A DNA stretch of 64,000 bases from RGIG1995 sp045652425 (lineage in GTDB: Bacteria > Bacillota > Clostridia > Oscillospirales > CAG-272). A model generated the notes under the pieces. That model did not search any database. It had not been told where the DNA came from and saw only the letters and a list, made by a program, of their open reading frames with translations. A program made the position numbers and the translations under genes. The first letter of the stretch is position 1. Each line of letters opens with the position of its first letter. Below, in pieces: positions 35,301 to 42,513 of this stretch. The DNA lies in NCBI GenBank assembly GCA_045652425.1, contig JAZRUG010000032.1:62001-126000 (forward strand), written 5' to 3'.

Positions 35301-35643
35301 ACGTATTTCTATCATCAACGTTATTGTAAATCTTCAGAAAAGCTGAAGCCTCGCGAAGAGCGCGCCACATTATGAGCAAACGGCTTCCCTCGTTTAAATC
35401 ATTAAACGATAATCCTCCGAAAACTCTAAATATCTGGTTTGCAAGTCGTCTGAAACTCAACACCTCAAGATTCAGAGTCGATACATCATTTGACATATCC
35501 GTTATAGACCTTTCAGCAGATAATACATTCTGTTCGGGTACTATAAGAATAGCCTTTTTCCCCTGCTCCAAATCCTCAATTATTTTGTTGTAAACATAAG
35601 TACTTTTTCCGCTAGCGGCGGGACCGTACACAAGTTTTAGCAT
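32317..35643 (-). CDS. addB: ATP-dependent helicase/deoxyribonuclease subunit B
   Basis: 1108 residues, AddB: a pseudo-helicase with P-loop LVYGPAASGKSTYVYNK at the start, and a C-terminal nuclease domain (MRGIVDRVDTF, IRIVDYKTGTK) that holds an Fe-S cluster. The cluster cysteines can be seen: VKCSFEYHCKYIL and, at the very C-terminus, SPCTYCKMKAICRRL. It recognises Chi and nicks the 5' strand. The start at 35643 is chosen since MLKLVYGPAASG is the conserved beginning and a GAGGT ribosome site stands 10 bases ahead; the upstream ATG at 35673 would overlap rqcH. It follows rqcH by 5 bases. Confidence 0.96.
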   Translation of the reverse strand: MLKLVYGPAASGKSTYVYNKIIEDLEQGKKAILIVPEQNVLSAERSITDMSNDVSTLNLEVLSFRRLANQIFRVFGGLSFNDLNEGSRLLIMWRALREASAFLKIYNNVDDRNTSFAELMLSTVDEMKQFAVTPIMLEKAAEKLCGRYKALSDKLYDISFIYSTYQAFLSKEYNDPSDELTHLAETLENNNFFDSYNVYIDAFDSFTPQQYRVISNITEQAENVYFSLCYDMKNTSGVFGTTEITYKNLKKIAERYNTDIEEIYLEKSLGFDSEAIEYVSKNLWHHSVQSDDFSGDASGVNTIVCHDKFEECEAVVCDILKKVRNGVRYKDILIIARDINSYEGIIDCELENNGIPFFMSRRTDITTKPLFKLILAALAIKNKGWRFNDVISYVKTGLVGISYDECDILENYASAWNINGRRWYDGIDWNMNPDGFVEKITDEGADLLNKANEIRNKVVPPLVKFFDSIGGTTVSDVTVALYDFLCELNIKEQIEHKAAECRQKVDYAEEKELVQLWNLFINALDDIVEFAGEMKADGNTFATILDLVLSKIDIGTIPAKVDQIMLGSASMIRTGSVKHVYLIGVNEGVFPKTAEENCIFSDNEKGILKSVDVELSPGTERLTSDELYWFYKSISTARESLTLTYCGSDLKGATGNISVAGSRVNFLLNNKPIINYAEMPTEEKIEGKNTALKLLALNRDNEIGIALQRYFEKNNAYGQFTNLLDTSLDAGVSDIDNELANEIYKGNMSTSQSRIDSYVKCSFEYHCKYILKLQEKKTAVFRSNDIGNFVHIVLERFMSRIATDNGINTDIDNETIVQLIDEIINDYVKSACQGMSENSPRLMQLIKRLKRTTLLLVRNILAEFRQSEFVPRFFELPISHESENGVEPYEIKLQDGTKLFMRGIVDRVDTFKKGKDVYIRIVDYKTGTKTFSPDDIEKGLNLQMLLYLFAIWNTKRNDFKERIKCEGEVLPAGILYFAAKAPDFTIENDGDIENAYTIAESSIGRVGMLVNDIEILKAMDKNLEQKYIPVKLYKNGNLSNTKYLKTVEEFGELSRKIDDILNKIAMDMKSGSVKAEPLEMKNKNDSPCTYCKMKAICRRLDKEEDDEQ

Positions 35644-35648
35644 AATAA

Positions 35649-37397
35649 TTACCTCATGCGGAGTTTTTCGCATAACTTTTCATCGGGAGTTACGTATGCG
35701 GTCCAGTTCGTAGAATAAGTAACTAAACCGAGTTTCGATGAATTTATCTTTTTTATATTTTTCACAAAAGTATAGTCAACGGCAACATTTTCACCCTCGG
35801 AAATTTTAGAATGGGTAGCCGCTATAATCGCCGCCTGTGTAAAATCAATTTCGGGCGGTTCCTCCCCGTTACATATCATAATACAGTGAGAACCAGGCAT
35901 ATTTTTTACGTGAAACCAATAATCAAGCTTCGCTGCCGTCTTAAATGTAAGCGTATCATTTTGAATATTATTTTTACCGCAAAGAACCGTGTACCCATTT
36001 TCTGTCTTAAATTCAAATGGATATGTTTTAGGAGCATTTTTCTGCTGGGATTTAGACTTTACACCATACCCCGAAGCTCTTAACTCTCTTCTTATTTCTT
36101 CGAGATCATTTTCCCCCTCTGCTCTTGAGAGTGAATCAATAACAGACCTTATATAAGAGAGTTCAATTTCATCATTTTTTAATTGTTCTGTTAAATACTC
36201 AATCGCCTTTTTCGACTTGTTATATTTCTTGTAATACCTTTGGGCGTTCTGCGACGGAGATAGTTTTGAATCAAGCACTACTTCTTTCTCTACAGGTGTT
36301 TCCAATGAGTAATCCCATAGTTTCACCTTGGTATCCCCTCTTTTAAGCAAATATATATTTGCTGTAATAATATCACCAAGATTCTTTAGTTTAAGTCCTT
36401 CATTCGCTCTTCTTATCTCTTCTTTATGAATAGAAATCTTTTTTACTATGCGATTTTCGTTTGTAGTAAGATATTTGAGCAAATCTGCAGAAATTTGTTT
36501 AATATGGTTTATACGTTCTTTCTTTACGTAATACTCGTCAATAAGTTTGCTGAATGATTCACATTCGCTTTTTGTATATGTTCCGCCAAACTGTCTTAAA
36601 TTCATAAAACAAAATTCAATCGGCTTTTCATTAGTCCTAAAAAGATATGGAACAAAACTTCTCTCTTTAACAATTAAAATAAAATCGTTAAAGTTGAACC
36701 ACAAATCATTAAATGAACATTCTGACAATACTGAATCAACGTTTCCCGTTGTTTTATAAGCAATTTCAGAAGAAACAAGAAGCGATATTCCCATATAAGA
36801 ATCTGTAATAAATCGCGAAATAAGTTTGTCGGGCGATGCGTTCTCATACAAGGTTTTAAACTGCTCTTTTGAAGTTTCAAGCGGTGATATTTTATCCTGC
36901 TCGGGTGGGTATTCATAAGTCATTCCGGGCAAAACCTGTCTTTTACTGCTCGTCGTGAAATCAACAGGTTTAATAGCGCTTATTATTTTCATATTCTCAT
37001 CGCAGAAAATAATGTTACTGTATTTACCCATTATTTCAACAATAAGATAACGAACACAAAGGAATCCCATTTCATCTCTGCATTCCATCTTTATCTGCAA
37101 AAGTCTTTCAAAACCGTATTGTTCAACAGATATAATTCTTCCGCCCGTCAAGTGTTTACGCAAAAGCATACAGAACATAGGCGCCGAGGCGGGATTTTCT
37201 TTAACAATATCTGTTAAATTAATTCTCGGATTGTTTGCGCCAGAAGAAACAGACAGTCTTAGATTCTCTCTGTCTGCTCGCAATGTCAAAACTATCTCCT
37301 CTTTTTCGGGCTGTTGAATCTTATCAATTCTTGCTCCCGATAATTTTATATTAAGCTCATTTGCCAAAGCGGCAACCATACCTGCATCAAATGCCAT
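35649..37397 (-). CDS. rqcH: RqcH / NFACT-family ribosome quality control protein
   Basis: 582 residues, formerly annotated fibronectin-binding protein. RqcH binds 50S ribosomes obstructed by peptidyl-tRNA and adds C-terminal alanine tails. Visible parts: NFACT-N domain (MVAALANELNIKLSGARIDK, and PRINLTDIVKENPASAPMFC), a helix-hairpin-helix and a middle coiled coil (about 275-430), and NFACT-R (TVLCGKNNIQNDTLTFKTA, DYWFHVKNMPGSHCIMI). The adjacency to addB-addA is not known to be functional. A consensus-like promoter is 38 bases upstream of the start, and AGGAGA is the ribosome site. Confidence 0.92.
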   Translation of the reverse strand: MAFDAGMVAALANELNIKLSGARIDKIQQPEKEEIVLTLRADRENLRLSVSSGANNPRINLTDIVKENPASAPMFCMLLRKHLTGGRIISVEQYGFERLLQIKMECRDEMGFLCVRYLIVEIMGKYSNIIFCDENMKIISAIKPVDFTTSSKRQVLPGMTYEYPPEQDKISPLETSKEQFKTLYENASPDKLISRFITDSYMGISLLVSSEIAYKTTGNVDSVLSECSFNDLWFNFNDFILIVKERSFVPYLFRTNEKPIEFCFMNLRQFGGTYTKSECESFSKLIDEYYVKKERINHIKQISADLLKYLTTNENRIVKKISIHKEEIRRANEGLKLKNLGDIITANIYLLKRGDTKVKLWDYSLETPVEKEVVLDSKLSPSQNAQRYYKKYNKSKKAIEYLTEQLKNDEIELSYIRSVIDSLSRAEGENDLEEIRRELRASGYGVKSKSQQKNAPKTYPFEFKTENGYTVLCGKNNIQNDTLTFKTAAKLDYWFHVKNMPGSHCIMICNGEEPPEIDFTQAAIIAATHSKISEGENVAVDYTFVKNIKKINSSKLGLVTYSTNWTAYVTPDEKLCEKLRMR

Positions 37398-37429
37398 TAT
37401 AAATATCTCCTAATTTACATCATATAATT

Positions 37430-37458
37430 ATTTTACCATTTTCTCGAAAATAAGTCAA
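37430..37458 (-). promoter_or_regulatory. Promoter for rqcH-addB-addA
   Basis: Minus strand TTGACT (37458-37453), 17 bases, TAAAAT (37435-37430). It lies between the SASP gene terminator and rqcH. Confidence 0.72.
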
Positions 37459-37472
37459 CAAAATAATAATGC

Positions 37473-37502
37473 CCTTACCGAGTTTTTTACAATTCGGTAA
37501 GG
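37473..37502 (-). terminator. Terminator after the SASP gene
   Basis: Stem CCTTACCGA / TCGGTAAGG. The 3' side on the minus strand has only a modest T-tract (GCATTATTATTTTG), so efficiency is uncertain. Confidence 0.65.
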
Positions 37503-37544
37503 ACACTATCTTTTCTTGTTCTTATTATAACTGTTTAATTACAG

Positions 37545-37745
37545 TCAGTTAGAACCCTTAATATCGTTCTCGTACTTTTCGATCATCTTCTTAACCATCT
37601 GACCGCCAACGGAACCAGCCTGCTTAGAGGTGAGGTCGCCGTTGTAGCCCTGCTTAAGATTTACGCCAACTTCGTTAGCAGCTTCCATCTTGAAACGGTT
37701 AAGAGCTTCCTTAGCTTCAGGAACGAGTGTCTTGTTAGATGCCAT
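37545..37745 (-). CDS. Alpha/beta-type small acid-soluble spore protein
   Basis: 66 residues, the full length of this family. ANEVGVNLKQGYNGDLTSKQ followed by AGSVGGQMVKKMIEKYE is the conserved body; the GPR protease site EVG-like segment is present. Such proteins coat DNA in the spore core and are degraded on germination, so the organism makes (or descends from) endospores. The start at 37745 follows AAGGAG by 8 bases; the 11-residue upstream extension from 37778 reads out of the promoter and is excluded. No confident sigma-G promoter was fixed by eye. Expressed as a single gene in the forespore in known species. Confidence 0.95.
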   Translation of the reverse strand: MASNKTLVPEAKEALNRFKMEAANEVGVNLKQGYNGDLTSKQAGSVGGQMVKKMIEKYENDIKGSN

Positions 37746-37910
37746 TTTGTTTTCTCCTTGTTTTTTGATAATAATCAAAAATCTATATCAATTGAGTCTG
37801 TTTGACTCTGGTATTATTATAAACAATCATACAAGGTTTATAACTGCCAATTTTTTGAAAATATAAATACAAACATAATTAAAATTACATTAATAATTTT
37901 AGTTTATCTA

Positions 37911-37939
37911 TTGCTAAGCTCATATTATTGTGTTATATT
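37911..37939 (+). promoter_or_regulatory. Candidate promoter for the peptidase-like lipoprotein
   Basis: TTGCTA, 17 bases, TATATT (37934-37939), about 100 bases before the ATG. The remaining 5' leader is A/T-rich with no hairpin recognised. Confidence 0.55.
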
Positions 37940-38039
37940 TATTATGTAGAACACCAAAACCACTCAAAATAAAAACGTTATTTTTCTTAATTTTTAGTTT
38001 AAATAAATTATAATAAACAAATCGCGAAAGGATAAACTA

Positions 38040-39338
38040 ATGAAAAAGACAGTATTACTTTTATCCTCTTTAATACTCACTACTCTACTAATGTTTTCTT
38101 GCGGTAATTCAAGCAATTCAAAAAATTCCCCTACCACACCACCGGACACAAAAGATTCTCTCGGAAGTAGTGTAAAAACTGAACCACCGGAAACTGAGAC
38201 AAATGAACCTAAAGATCCGGCATATACAGATTTTCCTAAAAAACAAATCCCCAAAAAAGAAGACTACGATTACTACCACGTATTTAAAGCCCCTGAAGGC
38301 ACTCCCCGTGATATTGTAATGGACTATATGCTTAAAATGGCAAAAGTCGAATGGACTCCAACTACTACATGGACAACTTCTTGGAAAGATACTGCAGAAT
38401 TTAAAGTCAACCTTACATATAAAGCGGGAAAGACATACTACGGAGTTCCCTATTCCGATACAAGAGCGCCTCTCGGAGAGTTTGAATTATTCCTCAACGA
38501 CGATAAATTTACACCAAACAGTCCCTATTACGAAGAACTTATAGGCAATCATTGCTCTTCTTCCATGATTATGGCGTACCAACAGATCATTGACCTTTCT
38601 TATCCCGCAGGCCTCAGACCCACAACCGTAAGAAGAGGTCTTCTCCGCTTCCCTGACGGTATCGAAACACCACCTTCAGAAAGTTCTACTTCCCCTAACC
38701 TCTGGTATTCCGACACAGTCCTTAAGATCAACTCGCGCGATACCATATTTGAGGGTTACGCCTCACTTGACAAGGGCGATATTGTTATGAAAGACACAAA
38801 AAGCGGCGGACATACCCGTATGATAAGCAAGGTCGAAATCTCCAAAAGCTTTACAGGCAAGATTAATCCCGGAAAAAGCTATGTCTACTGTGTAGAACAA
38901 ACTAATGCATGGTATGACAAAAATGAAAACTCTACGTGGTGGATAGACAAGAAGTATTCGTTTACTCAACTTTATGAGGATAGCTTTATGCCCGTTACGT
39001 TGTGCATTTTCCATCAAGAAAATCCCGTAATTGACGATGCCGTTATCTGTATGCAAGGTAAAAATACACCTACCACTATTACAAAAATGCTTAACGGTAC
39101 TATTGAATCGAACTTCCCTCTTTCCTATATCTACGTTACGGTTAAGGACATCAACGGAAAGATTGTCAGCGAAAAGCTTGAATATAATCTTGGTGAATTA
39201 TACAAGTTCAGCCTCAGAAAGCTCTCATACGACCTCGATATAGACAAACTCGCTCCCGGAAACTACAGCTTTAAAGTGGATGCAGGTATTGCCAGAGGCT
39301 CCGTAACACTCGAATCCTTTGATTTCACAATAGCTTAA
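38040..39338 (+). CDS. Lipoprotein with candidate NlpC/P60-like cysteine peptidase domain
   Basis: 432 residues. A signal peptide (KKTVLLLSSLILTTLLMFSC, lipobox Cys21) and a Ser/Thr/Pro/Glu-rich linker (about 22-75) precede a domain at about 85-300. That domain has TYKAGKTYYGVPYSD (127-140), GNHCSSSMIMAYQQ (Cys172) and SGGHTRMISKV (His258), with a Glu/Gln at 286-287: this order of Cys and His, after the GKxYxGxPYS block, is as in NlpC/P60-type peptidases acting on cell-wall peptides. The last 130 residues are a beta-rich region. Family membership is inferred from the motif order only. It is a single gene with its own terminator; a GGATAA-type site is upstream. Not adjacent to any wall-synthesis gene. 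Confidence 0.6.
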   Translation: MKKTVLLLSSLILTTLLMFSCGNSSNSKNSPTTPPDTKDSLGSSVKTEPPETETNEPKDPAYTDFPKKQIPKKEDYDYYHVFKAPEGTPRDIVMDYMLKMAKVEWTPTTTWTTSWKDTAEFKVNLTYKAGKTYYGVPYSDTRAPLGEFELFLNDDKFTPNSPYYEELIGNHCSSSMIMAYQQIIDLSYPAGLRPTTVRRGLLRFPDGIETPPSESSTSPNLWYSDTVLKINSRDTIFEGYASLDKGDIVMKDTKSGGHTRMISKVEISKSFTGKINPGKSYVYCVEQTNAWYDKNENSTWWIDKKYSFTQLYEDSFMPVTLCIFHQENPVIDDAVICMQGKNTPTTITKMLNGTIESNFPLSYIYVTVKDINGKIVSEKLEYNLGELYKFSLRKLSYDLDIDKLAPGNYSFKVDAGIARGSVTLESFDFTIA

Positions 39339-39344
39339 TTTTAT

Positions 39345-39387
39345 ACAAAAAAGACTTACTGTTATTATTCAGTAAGTCTTTTTTATT
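39345..39387 (+). terminator. Terminator after the lipoprotein gene
   Basis: Long stem AAAAGACTTACTG / CAGTAAGTCTTTT, 8-base loop and T-tract. It also faces pflA from the opposite strand, with A-runs at the other side that could support bidirectional use. Confidence 0.9.
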
Positions 39388-39410
39388 TATTACATTAAAG
39401 GCATTTTTTA

Positions 39411-40112
39411 TTAAAATATTTTTTGATATTTTTTCATATCACTTTCTTTCGGAAGCGGAATTTCTGCGAAAGGAAAGTTAATATTCAACATATCATATTT
39501 GGTTATACAAATATTTTTGAATGGTAAAAGCTCAACTTTTTCAACAACGCTATATTTATCGGCAATTTCTTTCAGCTTTACAAAATTTTCTTCGTAATCG
39601 TTAACCGTCGGAATAACCACCTGACGCAATATAGTTTTTATATTCATCTCTTGAAGAGTATCAAGAAATTTCAAAACTTTATCCATATCACAGCCGACGT
39701 GCTTCTTATAAAGCTCGTTTTCGGTATATTTAATATCAAGCAAAACTATATCTGTTTCTTGCAATAGTTTGATAACACTATCGTTAAGTATACTTCCCGA
39801 TGTATCAAGACAGGTGTTTATACCTTCCAAATGGCAAAGTCTAAACGTCTCATTTACAAAATCCGGTTGAAGCAAAGGCTCACCGCCCGAAAATGTTATC
39901 CCGCCTTCGTTCCCAAAGTATTCTTTGTATCTCTTTGCGCGATTTACTATTTCTTCGGGTGAATATTCTTTCCCCTCGTTACAATTCCATGTATCCGGGT
40001 TATGACAGCACGAACATCGCAAATTACACCCTTGGGTAAACACAACGAAACGAACTCCCGGACCGTCTAGGGTTCCGAGAGTTTGTATCGAATGAACATA
40101 TCCTTTTATCAT
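39411..40112 (-). CDS. pflA: Pyruvate formate-lyase activating enzyme
   Basis: 233 residues, radical SAM enzyme that abstracts a hydrogen from PflB to form the glycyl radical. The 4Fe-4S motif Cx3Cx2C is in QGCNLRCSCCHNPDTWN; SAM-binding residues are in GGITFSGGEPLLQPDF; DTSGSI and the C-terminal barrel follow. Its start overlaps the pflB stop as ATGA, so the activating enzyme is coupled to its target. Length agrees with the PflA group rather than the longer glycyl-radical activases with an extra ferredoxin domain. Confidence 0.96.
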   Translation of the reverse strand: MIKGYVHSIQTLGTLDGPGVRFVVFTQGCNLRCSCCHNPDTWNCNEGKEYSPEEIVNRAKRYKEYFGNEGGITFSGGEPLLQPDFVNETFRLCHLEGINTCLDTSGSILNDSVIKLLQETDIVLLDIKYTENELYKKHVGCDMDKVLKFLDTLQEMNIKTILRQVVIPTVNDYEENFVKLKEIADKYSVVEKVELLPFKNICITKYDMLNINFPFAEIPLPKESDMKKYQKIF

Positions 40113-42340
40113 AAAGCTTCGTGGAAGGTACGGCTGATAACTTCTTTCTGCTGTTCGCGAGAGAGCTTATTAAAGTTTACAGCGTATCCCGATACTCTTA
40201 TTGTAAGATTTGGGTAACTTTCGGGATCTTCGTACGCCTTCATCAACGTTTCTCTATTCAAAACGTTTATGTTAATGTGGTGCGCCTTCTTTGCAAAATA
40301 TCCGTCAAGAATAGAAACAAGATTGTCAATTCTTTCATCTTCGGTTCTGCCGAGGGCTTGAGGTGTAATCGAGAAAGTATTAGAAATACCGTCGCGGCAA
40401 TCGTCATAAGAAAGCTTTGCTACAGAGTTAAGACTTGCCAAAGCCCCGTTCTCTTCTCTGTTGTGCATGGGGTTAGCGCCGGGGGCAAAAGGCATACCTG
40501 CCCCTCTTCCGTCGGGAGTAGCGCCCGTATTCTTACCGTACATTACGTTTGACGTAATTGTAAGAACAGATAGTGTGTGAATTGCGTTTCTGTACGTAGG
40601 TGTCTTACGAAGCTCTGTAATAACCTTGTGAGTCATTTCTTTTGCTATATCGTCAACTCTATCGTCATCGTTACCATACTTGGGGAACTCTCCCTTTGTA
40701 TCAAATCCAACAACAAATCCTGCTTCATTAGTTATAGGTTTAACGTTTGCATATTTTATAGCACTCAAAGAGTCTGCAACAACGGACAAACCTGCGATAC
40801 CAAACGCCATAAAACGTTCAACAGAAGTATCATGCAACGCCATTTGCGTCTTTTCATAAGCATATTTATCGTGCATATAGTGAATAACGTTCATAGTCTT
40901 AACGTAAAGCTCACTCAACCACTTGATATAAACATCATAACGCTCCATAACAGCATTATAATCCAACTTATCAACAGTCATAGCTTCCATTTGAGGACCG
41001 ATATGCATATCGCTGTCTGCATCGTATCCACCGTTTATTGCAATAAGCAAAAGTTTTGCAAGGTTGCAACGAGCACCAAAGAACTGCATCTGCTTACCCA
41101 CTCTCATTGCAGATACGCAACAAGCTATCGCATAGTCGTCGCCATATATAGGACGCATAACGTCATCATTCTCATACTGAATAGAGTCTGTATCTGCAGA
41201 AACCTTCGCACAGAATTTCTTAAAATTGTTCGGCAACTGATTCGACCACAGAACAGTAAGATTAGGTTCGGGTGAAGAACCCAAAGTATAAAGTGTATTC
41301 AAAACACGGAAGCTGTTTTTTGTAACTAACGTTCTGCCGTCTTCGCCCATACCGCCTACCGCTTCGGTTATCCACATCGGATCTCCGCCGAAGAGTTCGT
41401 TATATTCAGGGGTACGAAGATGACGAGCCATACGAAGTTTCATTACAAAATCGTCAATAAGCTCCTGTGCGCCCGTTTCATCAAGAATTCCGTTTTCAAT
41501 ATCTCTTTCAATATATATATCAAAGAATGTGCTTACACGGCCCAAGGACATCGCAGCACCGTTTTGCTCCTTAATTGCACCGAGATATGCAAAGTAAGTC
41601 CACTGTATAGCTTCTCTGGCATTACTTGCAGGTTGGCTGATATCAAAACCGTACATTTCAGCCATTTCTTTTAAGTATCCCAAGAAAGCAATCTGCTGAT
41701 ACAATTCCTCTGTGAGTTTAATGTTGTCCGCATTTAATACATCACCGGCAAGAGCCCTTTTGTCTTTCTTCTTTTCCTCAATAAGCTTGTCTATACCGTA
41801 CAAGGCAACACGTCTGTAATCACCTATAATTCTCCCTCTGCCATACGCATCGGGAAGACCTGTGATAACGTGACATTTACGCGCGTCTCTCATCTCATCG
41901 GTATAAGCTCTGTATACGCCCTCATTGTGAGTAGTTCTGAATTTGAATTCTTCCTGAACTTTAGAGCTAAGCTTGTAACCGTAAGCTTCACAAGCCTGCT
42001 TAACCATTCTCATTCCGCCAAATGGATTAACGCCACGCTTTAACGGTCTGTTTGTCTGAAGTCCAACTATTATCTCATTATCTTTATCAAGATAACCGGG
42101 GGCAAATGCCGTTAAAGTTGAAACCGTCGATGTATCAATATCAAGAACTCCGCCAAACTGTCTTTCAATTGCAAAAAGAGCCTGAAGCTTCTTCATCAAA
42201 GCACTGGTTCTCTCGGTAGCTCCCGCTAAAAACGAGTAGTCACCCGTATATTCTTTATAGTTTGACTGTATAAAATCGCGAACGTCTATATTATCTTTCC
42301 AAAACGTTCCTTTAAACCCTGCCCAATTGTTGTGTTCCAT
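40109..42340 (-). CDS. pflB: Formate C-acetyltransferase (pyruvate formate-lyase)
   Basis: 743 residues; converts pyruvate and CoA to acetyl-CoA and formate in anaerobic metabolism. The catalytic adjacent cysteines are in AIACCVSAMRVG, the glycyl radical Gly is in TIRVSGYAVNFNKL near the C-terminus, and the N-terminal TFWKDNIDVRDFIQSN is typical. Formate feeds tetrahydrofolate one-carbon pools, the reason a ZTP riboswitch controls it in some bacteria. Start at 42340 (AGGAGG 8 bases upstream) is preferred over an ATG at 42373 that overlaps the terminator of the leader. A strong promoter and regulated leader are upstream. Confidence 0.97.
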   Translation of the reverse strand: MEHNNWAGFKGTFWKDNIDVRDFIQSNYKEYTGDYSFLAGATERTSALMKKLQALFAIERQFGGVLDIDTSTVSTLTAFAPGYLDKDNEIIVGLQTNRPLKRGVNPFGGMRMVKQACEAYGYKLSSKVQEEFKFRTTHNEGVYRAYTDEMRDARKCHVITGLPDAYGRGRIIGDYRRVALYGIDKLIEEKKKDKRALAGDVLNADNIKLTEELYQQIAFLGYLKEMAEMYGFDISQPASNAREAIQWTYFAYLGAIKEQNGAAMSLGRVSTFFDIYIERDIENGILDETGAQELIDDFVMKLRMARHLRTPEYNELFGGDPMWITEAVGGMGEDGRTLVTKNSFRVLNTLYTLGSSPEPNLTVLWSNQLPNNFKKFCAKVSADTDSIQYENDDVMRPIYGDDYAIACCVSAMRVGKQMQFFGARCNLAKLLLIAINGGYDADSDMHIGPQMEAMTVDKLDYNAVMERYDVYIKWLSELYVKTMNVIHYMHDKYAYEKTQMALHDTSVERFMAFGIAGLSVVADSLSAIKYANVKPITNEAGFVVGFDTKGEFPKYGNDDDRVDDIAKEMTHKVITELRKTPTYRNAIHTLSVLTITSNVMYGKNTGATPDGRGAGMPFAPGANPMHNREENGALASLNSVAKLSYDDCRDGISNTFSITPQALGRTEDERIDNLVSILDGYFAKKAHHININVLNRETLMKAYEDPESYPNLTIRVSGYAVNFNKLSREQQKEVISRTFHEAL

Positions 42341-42361
42341 ATTTTTACCTCCTAAAAAACC

Positions 42362-42402
42362 AAAAAAAGGCAAATCAGCTTTTTTTACAAAACTGACTTG
42401 CC
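42362..42402 (-). terminator. Regulated terminator in the pflB leader
   Basis: On the minus strand GGCAAGTCAG pairs with CTGATTTGCC (one G-U), with a loop of 14 bases and seven T after the stem. The 5' arm shares the GGGCA end of the ZTP core, so ligand binding and terminator formation exclude each other: an ON switch. Confidence 0.85.
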
Positions 42403-42475
42403 CAGACGGTCGGCGTTATTAACTTTTACATTCCACCGCAGTTATTCTGCGTTTTTCCGTCAGTTATGTAAAAGC
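42393..42475 (-). ncRNA. ZTP (pfl motif) riboswitch aptamer upstream of pflBA
   Basis: Read on the minus strand. The P1-like arms CTTTTACAT (42474-42466) and ATGTAAAAG (42431-42423) enclose CTGACGG, a hairpin with CGCAG / CTGCG arms, and GGTGGA; after a linker comes CGCCGACCGTCTGGGCA (42415-42399), which matches the CCGnCTGGGCA core of the ZTP riboswitch class. This class senses ZTP/ZMP, the alarmones of folate shortage, and the motif was first found upstream of pfl genes. A covariance search with the family model should confirm it. Confidence 0.85.
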
Positions 42476-42484
42476 TGTATGTTA

Positions 42485-42513
42485 ATTATACACGAGTTTA
42501 ACGCATTTGTCAA
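42485..42513 (-). promoter_or_regulatory. Consensus promoter for pflBA
   Basis: Minus strand TTGACA (42513-42508), 17 bases, TATAAT (42490-42485), all matching consensus. Its -35 abuts the stop codon of the amylase-family gene; no terminator separates the two, so glg readthrough would also reach the leader. Confidence 0.92.

Noticed and set aside
40577..41275. 232-codon open frame on the plus strand opposite pflB
   Set aside because: It is entirely antisense to a well-conserved glycyl radical enzyme; the product is a Cys/Asn/Ile/His-rich sequence without motifs, and there is no suitable ribosome site.
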